In this document: positions 23,542 through 32,587 of the stretch, piece after piece
How positions within the stretch are numbered: the first letter of the stretch is position 1
Layout: each line of letters starts with the position of its first letter
Notes under the pieces: model-generated
Seen by the model: the letters and a program-made list of their open reading frames with translations, nothing else
Database searches by the model: none
Told to the model about the DNA's origin: nothing
Position numbers and translations under genes: made by a program
DNA from: Methanoperedens sp049303315
GTDB taxonomy: Archaea; Halobacteriota; Methanosarcinia; Methanosarcinales; Methanoperedenaceae
Reading direction: 5' to 3'
DNA length: 64,000 nucleotides
NCBI GenBank assembly: GCA_049303315.1
Contig: JBAQMZ010000053.1
Coordinates: 146,901-210,900, forward strand

Positions 23542-25674
23542 CTATTCCTGATTTTCACCTTCTTCTCCGAGATTGAACATGGCAACTTCTGCCTGTAAAT
23601 CGGTTGATAATTTTGCAAGCTGCTGGGCAGCGATTACAAGCTGTTCCATAGATGCGGATAGTTCTTCTGTGGCTGCAGATGATTCTTCGGTACCTCCTGC
23701 AGATTCTTCACTTATTGATGATACATCCTCAATAGAAACCGTAACCTCTTCAATATATGTTGTCTGCTCTTGTGCCGCAGCGGCAATCTCATGGATCTTG
23801 GAAGCCACGTTTCCTGCAGCATGAACTATCCGGTTGATGGAAGACACCGTATTCTCGATAGTCTGCCCGCCATCGCTTACTGATTTCAAGCCCGTCTCCA
23901 TACTTAAAACAGCCTGTTTTGTACCCTGCTGCATCTCTTTTATAAGCGAAGTGATCTGGTTTGCTGCGTTTCTTGATTCCTCGGCAAGTTTCCTGACCTC
24001 GTCAGCAACCACAGCAAATCCTCTTCCATGTTCGCCTGCGCGGGCAGCTTCAATAGCTGCATTCAGGGCAAGGAGGTTTGTCTGGTCTGCAATACCGGTT
24101 ATCACACCTATGATTTCACCAATTTTCTGGGAACTGCCATCAAGCTCTGCTATTACTCCGGCTGACTTGTCTACGGTTGCACTGATTTCAGTCATCTTAG
24201 CTGCCATCTCGGAGGACATATTACCGACTTCCTGCGCTGTCTTGCTGGCATCGGTAGCCTCCTGTGCAGCTTTCTGGGAATTCACCGCAACTTGCTGCAC
24301 ACTTCCAAGCATCTCCTTCATGGCGCGGCTAATCTCGGTTATTTTCTGGGACTGCTGTCCTGCACCTATAGCAATATTCTGCGTTGTGCCTGAAATCTGG
24401 TCAATAGAGGCTTTCAGTTCCTTGCTTGAAGCTGAGAGTTCCCGGGCTGTTGAGGCTAACCTGTCTGAATTTTGCTTTACGGACAAGACCATATTGCGTA
24501 TATTGGCTGTCATCTTATTGAATACGGAAGCAAGATATCCTATTTCATCGCTGGATTCAACTCTGATGACTTTGCTTAAATCCCCTTTTCCAATCTCTTC
24601 TGCAACAACCAGCAGGCTATGGATTGGTTTTGTAAGTTTGTTTGATATAAGCATACCTGTCAATATCGCAAAAATCAAACTGACTGCGCCTATCAAAAGT
24701 ATGCTGTTTTGCGCTTGTTTCTTGAGGTCTACAAAGGGCGCCTCCGGCGTTCCCACATAAAGAATACCTATTACTTTCTTATCGATATCATAAATAGGCT
24801 CGTAGGCAGTGATATACCACCCATTCACCACAAATGCCCTGCCGAAAAAGGTCTTTCCGTCCTTCAATACTGCATTATAAACAGGTATTGATACCCTTGT
24901 GCCAATAGCCCTGTTACCATCCAGTTTCTTCACATTTGTAGAGATGCGAAGGTCATTTAAGAATATCGTGGTTGTCTCGACCTGTACTGCCTTCTTTGTT
25001 TCATCAACAATGGTAAAATCCCGGTTTATGAGATGCCCCACCACTACGGTTCCTGTAATTTTCCCGTTGGAATATATGGGACTTCCTGCTTTTATCATCA
25101 TGCCCTGCGTCTCAACTTTCCTGTCTGTGGGCATAGCGCCATCAGTAGGAATAAGTTCAAGTCTTGCCTGCTCATCCAGTTTGTCGGGAATCAGTTTTTC
25201 CGCAGGTACGACCTCAGTACCGGTCATGCCATTCCCAGCCAGAGCAGCTGCCACGAATGCATCGGAGGAAAGGCTTTCACCTTTCTGTGCGGGATTATTG
25301 CTACTGGCAACAACATTTCCATGGGAATCGGTTACAATGATTGTGCTTATGAATGGATATTGGCTTTTTACTGATTGGATATAGTCTATGATATTGGCAT
25401 AGGAGGACGTTTTTACACCTTGAATCACATCTTCATCGCTGGCTACAAAATAAGCCGTCATCTGGATTTTTCCTTCCATGCCGCTATAAATCTCATGAGC
25501 GGCGCCAAGGTCCCCGATTATTTTTGTCTGTGCCTGACCGCCAATGCCTTCATCGATGAGGTTTATGCTGAATATCCCCAGGGCAACCAGCGGTATTAGC
25601 ATTATGAATATTATTGCGATCAATAATTTTGTTCTTATTTTCAGGTTGGTAAACATTCTAATATTAAGGTTCAT
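23542..25674 (-). CDS. methyl-accepting chemotaxis protein with Cache-type sensor
   Basis: 710 residues. A transmembrane helix (~17-37), a large extracellular Cache-like domain (~40-320, for example IISTIIVTDSHGNVVASS and YEPIYDIDKKVIGILYVGTPEAPF), a second transmembrane helix (~325-345), HAMP (SNKLTKPIHSLLVVAEEIGKGDL), and a methyl-accepting signalling domain with the conserved tip ADQTNLLALNAAIEAARAGE. It signals to CheA through CheW; no cheA is in the window. M7 is a possible alternative start. The promoter with tandem TTCACA sites is ~170 bases upstream, giving an unusually long leader with a small TCCCG-CAGAA-CGGGA hairpin. The C-terminus lacks a pentapeptide tether. Confidence 0.92.
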   Translation of the reverse strand: MNLNIRMFTNLKIRTKLLIAIIFIMLIPLVALGIFSINLIDEGIGGQAQTKIIGDLGAAHEIYSGMEGKIQMTAYFVASDEDVIQGVKTSSYANIIDYIQSVKSQYPFISTIIVTDSHGNVVASSNNPAQKGESLSSDAFVAAALAGNGMTGTEVVPAEKLIPDKLDEQARLELIPTDGAMPTDRKVETQGMMIKAGSPIYSNGKITGTVVVGHLINRDFTIVDETKKAVQVETTTIFLNDLRISTNVKKLDGNRAIGTRVSIPVYNAVLKDGKTFFGRAFVVNGWYITAYEPIYDIDKKVIGILYVGTPEAPFVDLKKQAQNSILLIGAVSLIFAILTGMLISNKLTKPIHSLLVVAEEIGKGDLSKVIRVESSDEIGYLASVFNKMTANIRNMVLSVKQNSDRLASTARELSASSKELKASIDQISGTTQNIAIGAGQQSQKITEISRAMKEMLGSVQQVAVNSQKAAQEATDASKTAQEVGNMSSEMAAKMTEISATVDKSAGVIAELDGSSQKIGEIIGVITGIADQTNLLALNAAIEAARAGEHGRGFAVVADEVRKLAEESRNAANQITSLIKEMQQGTKQAVLSMETGLKSVSDGGQTIENTVSSINRIVHAAGNVASKIHEIAAAAQEQTTYIEEVTVSIEDVSSISEESAGGTEESSAATEELSASMEQLVIAAQQLAKLSTDLQAEVAMFNLGEEGENQE

Positions 25675-25842
25675 GATTCGAATTCACTCCCTTATCGGGC
25701 ATCTAAAATCGTTTTTATACCACCTTATTGGCGTTTGGTGCATTCACCCGTTTTGAGACCTGAATCAACACCTGGGATGGTGATATCCCGCAGAACGGGA
25801 GATTACGACATTTTAACTCAAAGATTTCAATGCAGTCACTAT

Positions 25843-25876
25843 AATATAAATCAATTTGTGAAAAGTGTGTGAAATC
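25843..25876 (-). promoter_or_regulatory. TTCACA tandem-hexamer promoter of the Cache MCP
   Basis: Minus strand: TTCACA at 25873-25868 and at 25862-25857 (11 bases apart), then TTTATATT at 25850-25843, starting 12 bases after the second hexamer. It lies between cheW (ends 25902) and the MCP start at 25674, so the leader is ~140 bases. Confidence 0.7.
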
Positions 25877-25901
25877 CAATTAAAAATAAAGGAGGGGGGT
25901 T

Positions 25902-26423
25902 TTATGCAGCTTCAACGCCTGACGCTTGCGTTGATATTTTCTGGACACTGAGCAATTGGTTTCCGCCAAGTATCTTATCAAGATCAAGGAGAATCAGAAG
26001 CCTGTCTTCCATCTTACCAACACCCCGCACATATTCCGTGCCTATCTTGCTTGCGATAACTGCCGGCGCCGGCTCCACGTTCTTTTCAGGAAGCCGGATA
26101 ACCTCGCTTACCGAATCAACAATGAATCCCATAACAGTCTCATCTATATTTGCCACTATTATGCGGGTATTCTCGTCCTGTTCCTTTGTTTCCATACCCA
26201 TTATCACATTAAGGTTGAGCACAACAATAATCCGTCCGCGAAGGTTGATTATTCCCCTGATATACTCCGGAGCCTGTGGAATCCTCGTGATATTGGTCAT
26301 GCGGATGATTTCCTGGACTCTCATAATCTCCACGCCGAACTCTTCCCTGCCTATGTTAAAGACGACAAGCTGGAGTTCATCGCCTGATTTGGTTTTTGCG
26401 TCCTGTGGTTGTTGTCCTGCCAT
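25902..26423 (-). CDS. cheW: CheW coupling protein (paralogue 1)
   Basis: 173 residues. The CheW fold is clear: ELQLVVFNIGREEFGVEIMRVQEII, then RIPQAPEYIRGIINLRGRIIVVLNL and ETVMGFIVDSVSEVIRLPEKN. It bridges MCPs and the kinase CheA. It starts with AGGATGAAGTC before the ATG, 17 bases after the upstream MCP (26441), and forms a unit with it. It is very like the second CheW at 28432, including long identical DNA tracts, so the MCP-CheW unit appears duplicated. Confidence 0.95.
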   Translation of the reverse strand: MAGQQPQDAKTKSGDELQLVVFNIGREEFGVEIMRVQEIIRMTNITRIPQAPEYIRGIINLRGRIIVVLNLNVIMGMETKEQDENTRIIVANIDETVMGFIVDSVSEVIRLPEKNVEPAPAVIASKIGTEYVRGVGKMEDRLLILLDLDKILGGNQLLSVQKISTQASGVEAA

Positions 26424-26440
26424 GACTTCATCCTATTTTG

Positions 26441-27961
26441 TCAGGTCTTTAGGTTTGAACCTGAAGGACTATTCCTGCCCCCGGCTTTTTCATCCTTCTT
26501 TGCAGCCTTACCTTTTTCCGTTGGCTTGTGTTTCTTCATTTTTTCATGAATGGCTTTATGTTCCGCTTCCTTTCCAGTCCGGTGTTCAATGTCAGGTTTT
26601 TGCTGAATCCTTCCCGGTTCATGAACCTGGTTTAAATCTGTTGTTACAGCATCGCCGAGTTTGAACTTACTCACTTCAACCTGTAATTCGCTTGATAATC
26701 TTGCAAGTTCCTGGGCAGCATTCACAAGCATCTCCATCGAAGCTGCCTGTTCTTGCGCCGCTGCTGATGTTTCCTGTGTGCCTGCCGCGGATTCTTGGCT
26801 TATTGCTGACACGGACTCTACAGAAGCTGTTACTTCTTCAACCGAGGCTGCCTGTTCTTCCGCATGTGCAGCTATTTCTTGGATCATGGTAGCAACATCT
26901 CCTGCCGCCTTTACTATCTGGCTGATTGCCGATGTCGTGGATTCTATGGTTCTGGCGCCTTCACCAACCGTCTTTGTGCCCAGTTCCATTGTCGTTACAG
27001 CCTGCTTTGTTCCCTGCTGAATCTCTTTTATCAACAATGTAATCTGGTTCGCGGCGTTTCTTGATTCCTCGGCAAGTTTGCGCACTTCATCTGCAACTAC
27101 TGCAAAACCCCTGCCGTGCTCTCCTGCTCTTGCAGCTTCGATAGCAGCGTTTAATGCAAGGAGGTTTGTCTGGTCTGCGATAGTGGTTATCACGCTGATA
27201 ATTTCGCCTATTTGCTGTGATTTGCCGTCAAGCTGTTTTATAACTGTCGCTGAATTATCCACACTTCCCTGGATTTCTGCCATCTTTTGCGCCACATCGC
27301 CTGACATTCTGCCCACCTGCTGGGCGGTTGTGCTGGCAGATGTCGCGCCTTCGGCCGCTTTCTGGGAGTTTTGAGCGACCTGCTGGACGCTCTCAGACAT
27401 CTCTTTCATGGCGCGGCTTACTTCAGCCATCTTGGAAGCCTGCTGGCTCACCCCGGTTGAAATATCCTGGGCTGTGCTTGATATCTGGTCAGATGAAGCT
27501 TTCATTTCTTCGCTTGATGCCGATAATTCCTGGGCTGTATTCGCAACTCTTAATGAGACGCCCTGGACTTTGCCGGTTAAATGCTGGAGGTTTGAGGTCA
27601 TTTTCTGGAAATATGCCGCAAGCTGTCCGAGTTCGTCCTTTGACGAGACATTCATTTCTGTTGTTAAATCTCCTTCAGCTACCCTGTCAACAGCATTGAT
27701 AATACTATTCAACGGCTTCATGATAGAACGGATAAGGCCGATACACATAAGTATGGATGAGAAAATTACGAATAAAATACAAAGGATGATTGCCTGTTTA
27801 GGGTCAATAAAAGCGCTGACGCTCTCACCGTATAAACCCATATATGCTATAATTAGCATCAGTACATCAACTACGATGAAGCTATAAACGATTTTAATAC
27901 CGATATTGAACCTGCTAATTGTCAATTCATTAGCTTTATCTATAATATCCATTAATCCCAT
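26441..27961 (-). CDS. methyl-accepting chemotaxis protein without extracellular domain
   Basis: 506 residues. Two closely spaced transmembrane helices near the N-terminus (~25-45 and ~55-75) with only a ~10-residue loop (ESVSAFIDPKQ), then HAMP (RSIMKPLNSIINAVDRVAEGDL) and the methyl-accepting domain with ADQTNLLALNAAIEAARAGE. With no outside domain it probably senses from within the membrane or through HAMP (energy taxis is one possibility). The C-terminal ~60 residues are lysine/glutamate-rich (HEPGRIQQKPDIEHRTGKE), as in the next MCP. cheW follows 17 bases downstream. Confidence 0.92.
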   Translation of the reverse strand: MGLMDIIDKANELTISRFNIGIKIVYSFIVVDVLMLIIAYMGLYGESVSAFIDPKQAIILCILFVIFSSILMCIGLIRSIMKPLNSIINAVDRVAEGDLTTEMNVSSKDELGQLAAYFQKMTSNLQHLTGKVQGVSLRVANTAQELSASSEEMKASSDQISSTAQDISTGVSQQASKMAEVSRAMKEMSESVQQVAQNSQKAAEGATSASTTAQQVGRMSGDVAQKMAEIQGSVDNSATVIKQLDGKSQQIGEIISVITTIADQTNLLALNAAIEAARAGEHGRGFAVVADEVRKLAEESRNAANQITLLIKEIQQGTKQAVTTMELGTKTVGEGARTIESTTSAISQIVKAAGDVATMIQEIAAHAEEQAASVEEVTASVESVSAISQESAAGTQETSAAAQEQAASMEMLVNAAQELARLSSELQVEVSKFKLGDAVTTDLNQVHEPGRIQQKPDIEHRTGKEAEHKAIHEKMKKHKPTEKGKAAKKDEKAGGRNSPSGSNLKT

Positions 27962-28015
27962 ACAATTCTCTCATATTCGTTTTTCTTTGATACACATTTA
28001 AAAGAAATCACCTAA

Positions 28016-28062
28016 CTAATAAATCAATTTGTGAACAACGTGTGAAAAACGTGTGAAAAATC
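28016..28062 (-). promoter_or_regulatory. TTCACA promoter with three tandem hexamers
   Basis: Minus strand: TTCACA at 28057-28052, 28046-28041 and 28035-28030, each 11 bases apart, then TTTATTAG at 28023-28016, 12 bases after the last hexamer. It is the only three-copy site in the window and drives the MCP starting at 27961 (54-base leader). Confidence 0.75.
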
Positions 28063-28083
28063 AAAAAAGTGAAAAATATGACG

Positions 28084-28359
28084 TCATTTTTTAAAGATTG
28101 TCTTTAATTTTAAATATTTTCCGCGCCTTGCCCATAAGTAAGACAATTCAACTATTGCCATCATGCTTGCATATATCTGCGGGTTAAAATTCGGGGCATT
28201 ATTAATATGTTCTCCGGGGCTTACACTCTTCCCGGGAAGCCATGCGGCGGGGTTCATTCCATAATATCCGGCTGATGCAGCCGCAACCATGATTACCGCA
28301 CCGAATCCAATCAAAAGCTTCTTGCCGAATGATAAATCTTTCAAGTTAACATTAACCAT
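28084..28359 (-). CDS. short membrane protein resembling an MCP N-terminus
   Basis: 91 residues. The start MVNVNLKDLSFGKKLLIGFGAVIMV closely matches the first 25 residues of the HBM-type MCP (MVSIKDMSLSKKLLGGFGLVSIL), including the membrane helix. The rest (PAAWLPGKSVSPGEHINNAPNFNP, then an MMAIVELSYLWARRGKYLKLK tail) is unrelated to an MCP. It may be a truncated receptor that became a small membrane protein. It keeps its own tandem-hexamer promoter (28385-28415) with the box ~25 bases before the ATG, so it is probably expressed. Confidence 0.55.
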   Translation of the reverse strand: MVNVNLKDLSFGKKLLIGFGAVIMVAAASAGYYGMNPAAWLPGKSVSPGEHINNAPNFNPQIYASMMAIVELSYLWARRGKYLKLKTIFKK

Positions 28360-28384
28360 ACAATCCTGTGCTTTTTTTCCAGAA

Positions 28385-28420
28385 TTAACATACGGATATG
28401 TGAAAAAAGTGTGAAAAAAG
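28385..28420 (-). promoter_or_regulatory. TTCACA tandem-hexamer promoter of the short membrane protein
   Basis: Minus strand: TTCACA at 28415-28410 and 28404-28399, 11 bases apart, followed 12 bases on by TATGTTAA at 28392-28385. The start codon at 28359 is ~25 bases past the box, suggesting a leaderless message. The box is weaker than at the sister sites. Confidence 0.65.
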
Positions 28421-28431
28421 GAGGCAGTCTT

Positions 28432-28959
28432 TCAGGTTGTTACTGCTGCTCCTGCGACTTCCTGGGAAATAGTGTGAACACTGTGCAGTTCGTTTGCGCT
28501 GAGTAACTTATCAAGATCAAGGAGAATCAGAAGCCTGTCCTCCATCTTGCCAACGCCCCGCACATATTCCGTACCTATCTTGCTTGCAATTACTGCCGGC
28601 GCCGGCTCAATGTTCTTCTGTGGGAGGCGGATGACTTCACTTACCGAGTCAACCATGAATCCCATTACGGTCTCGCCGATGTTCGCGACCACGATGCGCG
28701 TGTTCTCATCCTGCTCTTTGCTTTCCATGCCCATTATCACATTCAGGTTAAGCACAACTATAATCCTGCCTCTGAGGTTGATTATTCCCCTGACGTAATT
28801 CGGCGCCTGGGGAATCCTGGTGATGCTGGTCATGCGGATAATCTCCTGCACGTTGGTTATCTCAACACCGAATTCTTCGCTGCCTATCATGAAAACGACG
28901 AGCTGGAGCTCGTCGTTCGCAGATATTTGTGCCTTTAGGTCTTGAGTTTGCTCTGCCAT
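28432..28959 (-). CDS. cheW: CheW coupling protein (paralogue 2)
   Basis: 175 residues of the CheW fold (ELQLVVFMIGSEEFGVEITNVQEII, NLRGRIIVVLNLNVIMGME, IASKIGTEYVRGVGKMED). It is nearly identical to the first CheW through the core, diverging mainly in the first ~12 and last ~15 residues. AGGAGAT precedes the ATG. It begins ten bases after the HBM-type MCP (28969), so the MCP and its coupler are cotranscribed. Having two couplers implies either two receptor arrays or redundancy. Confidence 0.95.
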   Translation of the reverse strand: MAEQTQDLKAQISANDELQLVVFMIGSEEFGVEITNVQEIIRMTSITRIPQAPNYVRGIINLRGRIIVVLNLNVIMGMESKEQDENTRIVVANIGETVMGFMVDSVSEVIRLPQKNIEPAPAVIASKIGTEYVRGVGKMEDRLLILLDLDKLLSANELHSVHTISQEVAGAAVTT

Positions 28960-28968
28960 TTTTATCTC

Positions 28969-31143
28969 CTATTCCGGCCTTTTTTCATCCGCGTGGGATG
29001 CCGTCTTTTTCCCTGTTTTCACTGAATCCGGTTGTATGGTTTTGGATTTCTGGTCACGGGTCTCTGTATGCACTTTCTTTGCCGGCGCCTCCTTCTGCTT
29101 TACAGGTTCCTTTTTAATCTGCTCTGCCTGTTTAAAGACCTGGGATACTGCCTCTCCCAGATTGAACTTCGCTACTTCAGCCTGTAGCTCGTTTGAAAGT
29201 TTAGCAAGTTCCTGGGCTGCGTTCACCATCTGGTCCATTGAAGCTGCCTGCTCTTCTGCTGCTGCCGAAACTTCCTCTGTGCCTGAAGCGGATTCTTCAC
29301 TTATTGCAGATACATCTTCGACAGAAGCGGCTACCTCTTCAACCGAGGCAGACTGTTCCTGCGCCGCTGCCGCGATTTCCTGAACCATGGTGGCGACTTC
29401 CCCCGCAGCGGTAACAATCTTATTGATAGCAGATACTGCATCCTCGATTGTCTTGGCGCCCTCGCCTACGGTCCTGGTGCCCTGCTCCATGCTCTCAACC
29501 GCCTGTTTTGTTCCCAGCTGGACTTCTTTTATCAGTGAAGTGATCTGGTTTGCGGCATTTCTTGATTCCTCGGCAAGCTTCCTGACTTCATCAGCGACCA
29601 CAGCAAAACCCCTGCCGTGCTCTCCTGCTCTTGCAGCTTCGATAGCTGCGTTCAATGCAAGGAGGTTTGTCTGGTCTGCAATATTGGTTATCACACCGAT
29701 AATTTCCCCAATCTTTTGAGACCTGCCTTCAAGATCCTTTATAACGGCTGCCGAGTTATCCACGGTAGTCCTGATTTCCGATATCTTGCTTGCCACATCA
29801 TTGGACATCTTGCCCACTTCCTGGGCGGTATTGCTGGCTGCGGTAGCCCCTTCTGCTGCTTTCTGGGAATTTACTGCAACCTGCTGTACGCTATCAGCCA
29901 TCTCTTTTACTGTCCTGCTTATTTCCACCATCTTCGATGCCTGCTGGCTCACTCCGGAAGCAATGTCCTGCGTGGTGCTGGATATCTGGTCGGTGGAGGC
30001 TTTCATTTCCTCACTTGATGCTGAGAGTTCCTGGGCTGTTGAAGATACTCTCAGCGCCGAGCCCTGGACTTTTCCAAGAACGCCTCTTAAGCTCTCGGTC
30101 ATGGCCGATATGGCCATGGAAAGCTGCCCGACCTCGTCCTTTGAATCATTTGTGAGCTGGACTGTAAGGTCGCCAGCTGCGACTTTATTGGAGGCGTGGA
30201 GCATGCTGTCCACAGGTTTTGTTATGGCGCGGGAGATGTATATCCCGATACCGAGACCGGTTACTACGGCTACGATAGAAAGTATTATTATTGTGGTTTT
30301 GGCGGTTGAATTCGTACGGGCTATTTCGGCAAGCACCGCAATTTCGTCTTCTTCAGCAGCTTTTTCGAATTCGTCTATTACGGGCTCTATTGCATGGACA
30401 TAAGTTGTGAATTCTGCCGTTTTTGATACTATCTTTGCATCTATATCTACGATTTTATCAAATGCTGCTGTATATACAATGAGCTTGGCATTGATATCGT
30501 CCTTCACATTCTGGGGCAGTTTACTGGCTGCAAGATGGTTTTTAAGTATCTTTTCATTATCATGCAATTTTGTTTGATACGCGACATCTTTCCTCATTAT
30601 GTAATCCTTTTCATTCCTCCTCAATGTCAGCATATCTGCCATTAACTGGTCATTATTCTGTTTCTGGATATCTGCTTCAACAGCTTGCACTGCACTCCTC
30701 ATTTCAAACTGAAGTCCTAAGGTCTCGTCAAGGCCTTTTGTCTTATAGAGTTCAACAGTCTCGAGGAATGCTTTTTCATAACCTCCGATATCAGTTACTA
30801 TTTTTCCTGCCCTGTCCTTTTCTTCCTGGGGGACATCAAGTGCCTGTATCTCCGTTGCTTCTTTCTTGACTGCCCCGACAGAAACTTTTACTTTATCGAT
30901 ATATGATATATCATGACGTGCAAAAAAGTCTTTCTCAGAACGTCTTGCTTCAAGCATATCAACATCCATAGCAAGACCTTTTTCTTTCATTGTAATCGTA
31001 TTTCCGATTACTTTATTATTTTCCTGTTCAATTGTACCAAGTGTGGTTATGCTTATCACAGCCACAATTATTAACAAGATGCTGACCAGGCCGAACCCGC
31101 CAAGCAGCTTCTTGCTTAGAGACATATCTTTAATACTTACCAT
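28969..31143 (-). CDS. methyl-accepting chemotaxis protein with HBM sensor domain
   Basis: 724 residues from ATG 31143 (MVSIKDMSLSKKLL); an ATG 12 bases upstream is possible but GGATGAT lies right before 31143 and the paralogue at 28359 starts at the same point. After the first transmembrane helix comes a helical bimodular (HBM) sensor with its repeated signature (MLEARRSEKDFFARHDISYIDK; TLRRNEKDYIMRKDVAYQTK), which binds organic acids or quinone-like ligands in known cases. Then a transmembrane helix, HAMP, and a methyl-accepting domain with ADQTNLLALNAAIEAARAGE. The C-terminal tail is lysine-rich (KQAEQIKKEPVKQKEAPAKK). cheW follows ten bases on. Confidence 0.93.
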   Translation of the reverse strand: MVSIKDMSLSKKLLGGFGLVSILLIIVAVISITTLGTIEQENNKVIGNTITMKEKGLAMDVDMLEARRSEKDFFARHDISYIDKVKVSVGAVKKEATEIQALDVPQEEKDRAGKIVTDIGGYEKAFLETVELYKTKGLDETLGLQFEMRSAVQAVEADIQKQNNDQLMADMLTLRRNEKDYIMRKDVAYQTKLHDNEKILKNHLAASKLPQNVKDDINAKLIVYTAAFDKIVDIDAKIVSKTAEFTTYVHAIEPVIDEFEKAAEEDEIAVLAEIARTNSTAKTTIIILSIVAVVTGLGIGIYISRAITKPVDSMLHASNKVAAGDLTVQLTNDSKDEVGQLSMAISAMTESLRGVLGKVQGSALRVSSTAQELSASSEEMKASTDQISSTTQDIASGVSQQASKMVEISRTVKEMADSVQQVAVNSQKAAEGATAASNTAQEVGKMSNDVASKISEIRTTVDNSAAVIKDLEGRSQKIGEIIGVITNIADQTNLLALNAAIEAARAGEHGRGFAVVADEVRKLAEESRNAANQITSLIKEVQLGTKQAVESMEQGTRTVGEGAKTIEDAVSAINKIVTAAGEVATMVQEIAAAAQEQSASVEEVAASVEDVSAISEESASGTEEVSAAAEEQAASMDQMVNAAQELAKLSNELQAEVAKFNLGEAVSQVFKQAEQIKKEPVKQKEAPAKKVHTETRDQKSKTIQPDSVKTGKKTASHADEKRPE

Positions 31144-31198
31144 AATATCATCCATTGTTGTTTTTTTAATTTAGTACGTATGAGATGACATTCACTCA

Positions 31199-31230
31199 TT
31201 TATATACGGATTTGTGAAAAAAGTGTGAAC
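31199..31230 (-). promoter_or_regulatory. TTCACA tandem-hexamer promoter of the HBM MCP
   Basis: Minus strand: TTCACA at 31229-31224 and 31218-31213, 11 bases apart, then TATATAAA at 31206-31199, 12 bases on. This is the cleanest example in the window. The leader to the ATG at 31143 is ~55 bases. It abuts the end of the upstream 135-residue gene (31230). Confidence 0.75.
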
Positions 31231-31637
31231 TATTTCCTGTTGAAAAGCTTGAACCCATCAAGGAATTTCGGGATTTCCAACATTCTTATTTTTTCAATAA
31301 GCTGCGGAATACCGACAAGATTTGGCTTTTTGAGGAAGTTATCAGGCCCGTTCTCAGCAGGGATATCATAAGGCGCTTCGTCTTTATCTGATACAACAAC
31401 TCTTCCTTGCGCCTCATTTTCAAGATTTTTATGCCCCACTATCCCCCTGTCCCTGCTCGCTTTTCCTTTTATTTTTCCATCATAATAATAAGTTTCAGGC
31501 GATTTAATCCCGAGGTTCAGGGCTTCTTTTATGAGAGCATTGTATTCTCTCAATACCCAGCCAATTTCTGAGTGATTCTTGTATCCTACTTCAAACCCCA
31601 GCTCGAAAATTTTAGTTATGAGGTGCTCCTTATCCAT
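31230..31637 (-). CDS. hypothetical protein downstream of the KaiC-like ATPase
   Basis: 135 residues, soluble. A helical N-terminal half (LITKIFELGFEVGYKNHSEIGWVLREYNALIKEALNLG) may bind a partner. The middle is basic and polar (YYDGKIKGKASRDRGIVGHKN) and the end reads IPQLIEKIRMLEIPKFLDGFKLF. It starts 29 bases after the KaiC-like gene in the same operon and under the same regulon promoter. No family recognised; a KaiC partner or an archaellum-linked adaptor are guesses from context. Confidence 0.45.
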   Translation of the reverse strand: MDKEHLITKIFELGFEVGYKNHSEIGWVLREYNALIKEALNLGIKSPETYYYDGKIKGKASRDRGIVGHKNLENEAQGRVVVSDKDEAPYDIPAENGPDNFLKKPNLVGIPQLIEKIRMLEIPKFLDGFKLFNRK

Positions 31638-31666
31638 TTTATTCCCGGTAATATCTTTGATGCTCC

Positions 31667-32422
31667 TTAATACCTTTTTAATGGCTTTAGCAGTTTCAAG
31701 CCCTTCCCCGTGAATTCGATACAGCGCATTTCACAGTCGTGCTTTGTTCCCCGCATCTTGATTATCTGCAACGCTCTCACCATTCCTTTCTGGTTATCCA
31801 GGAAATTATGGAGAAATATCACGCCGTGGGATGCGAACTGTTCAATGGTATAAGCATCAGGCTTGGTAAGTTCGGATAAAAGCAAAGTGGTGCATCTAAG
31901 GGTTTTAAGATTCCTGATGAACCTGCTTATGGATTTCTCCTCCTGCGCCGCATGCATTGATGTGAACCTGATGGCAGATAAGGAATCTATTACCAGTCTC
32001 TTGATATTGTGCTGCTTTACCACCGCCTCCACCCTCTTGAACACTGAATATGGCGTGGGGGGAGCGCCACCTGAAGATTCGGCTTCATGCTGCTCATAAT
32101 TTGGCGTTATCAACGAAGAAACTTCTTCGTATTCCCCGTATTGAGCGGCAGGCCCGAGATCTAAAAAAAACAGTTTTTTCTTGTTGACCAGTTCTTCGAT
32201 GTGCAGATTGTACCGGGACATGTCTTCGATAATAGTATCTATGCTTTCGGATAATACAACGTATGCACCGGCTTCCCCGGCAAGCGCCCCGGAAGCTAAA
32301 AATTGCACTCCAAATGTAGATTTCCCACTGCCCGGGGAGCCGCTAATCAAGTACTGCCTATCCTTGGGTAAACCTCCTTCGATCAGTTCATCTAAACCTT
32401 CTATTCCTGTTTTTACTCTCAT
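31667..32422 (-). CDS. single-domain KaiC-like RecA-fold ATPase
   Basis: About 251 residues from ATG 32422, chosen because AGAGGTC precedes it; an ATG at 32437 is upstream in frame. Walker A GSPGSGKST near residue 30, hydrophobic strands ending VVLSESIDT, and a Walker B-like RLVIDSLSAI. In archaeal motility loci a KaiC-like protein (FlaH/ArlH) binds the archaellum motor; this one could be a paralogue or a signalling KaiC. It is divergent from the FlaC-FlaD/E gene and shares the chemosensory promoter type, which supports a motility role. Not FlaH by clear sequence features. Confidence 0.75.
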   Translation of the reverse strand: MRVKTGIEGLDELIEGGLPKDRQYLISGSPGSGKSTFGVQFLASGALAGEAGAYVVLSESIDTIIEDMSRYNLHIEELVNKKKLFFLDLGPAAQYGEYEEVSSLITPNYEQHEAESSGGAPPTPYSVFKRVEAVVKQHNIKRLVIDSLSAIRFTSMHAAQEEKSISRFIRNLKTLRCTTLLLSELTKPDAYTIEQFASHGVIFLHNFLDNQKGMVRALQIIKMRGTKHDCEMRCIEFTGKGLKLLKPLKRY

Positions 32423-32456
32423 AAACGACCTCTGCAATGAAGTATCATTGATGTTT

Positions 32457-32493
32457 TATATAAACGCAGTTGTGAAGTTTGTGTGAAATATGC
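32457..32493 (-). promoter_or_regulatory. TTCACA tandem-hexamer promoter of the KaiC-like operon
   Basis: Minus strand: TTCACA at 32487-32482 and 32476-32471, 11 bases apart, then TTTATATA at 32464-32457. The start at 32422 is ~35 bases past the box. The divergent FlaC-FlaD/E gene has an ordinary TATA-like ATTTATAA but no hexamer on its own strand. Confidence 0.75.
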
Positions 32494-32587
32494 TTAATAA
32501 CACGTACATACAATAAATTTAAATTACCAAAAATGTAATAACTTAGAATAACATATTTATAAAAAAATAATATGAAGGATAAAGGCG

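Noticed and set aside
23834..24760. Long open frame on the plus strand opposite the Cache MCP
   Set aside because: It is an antisense shadow of the conserved signalling domain; similar shadows appear opposite the other MCPs, and its translation is serine/alanine-rich without domain features.
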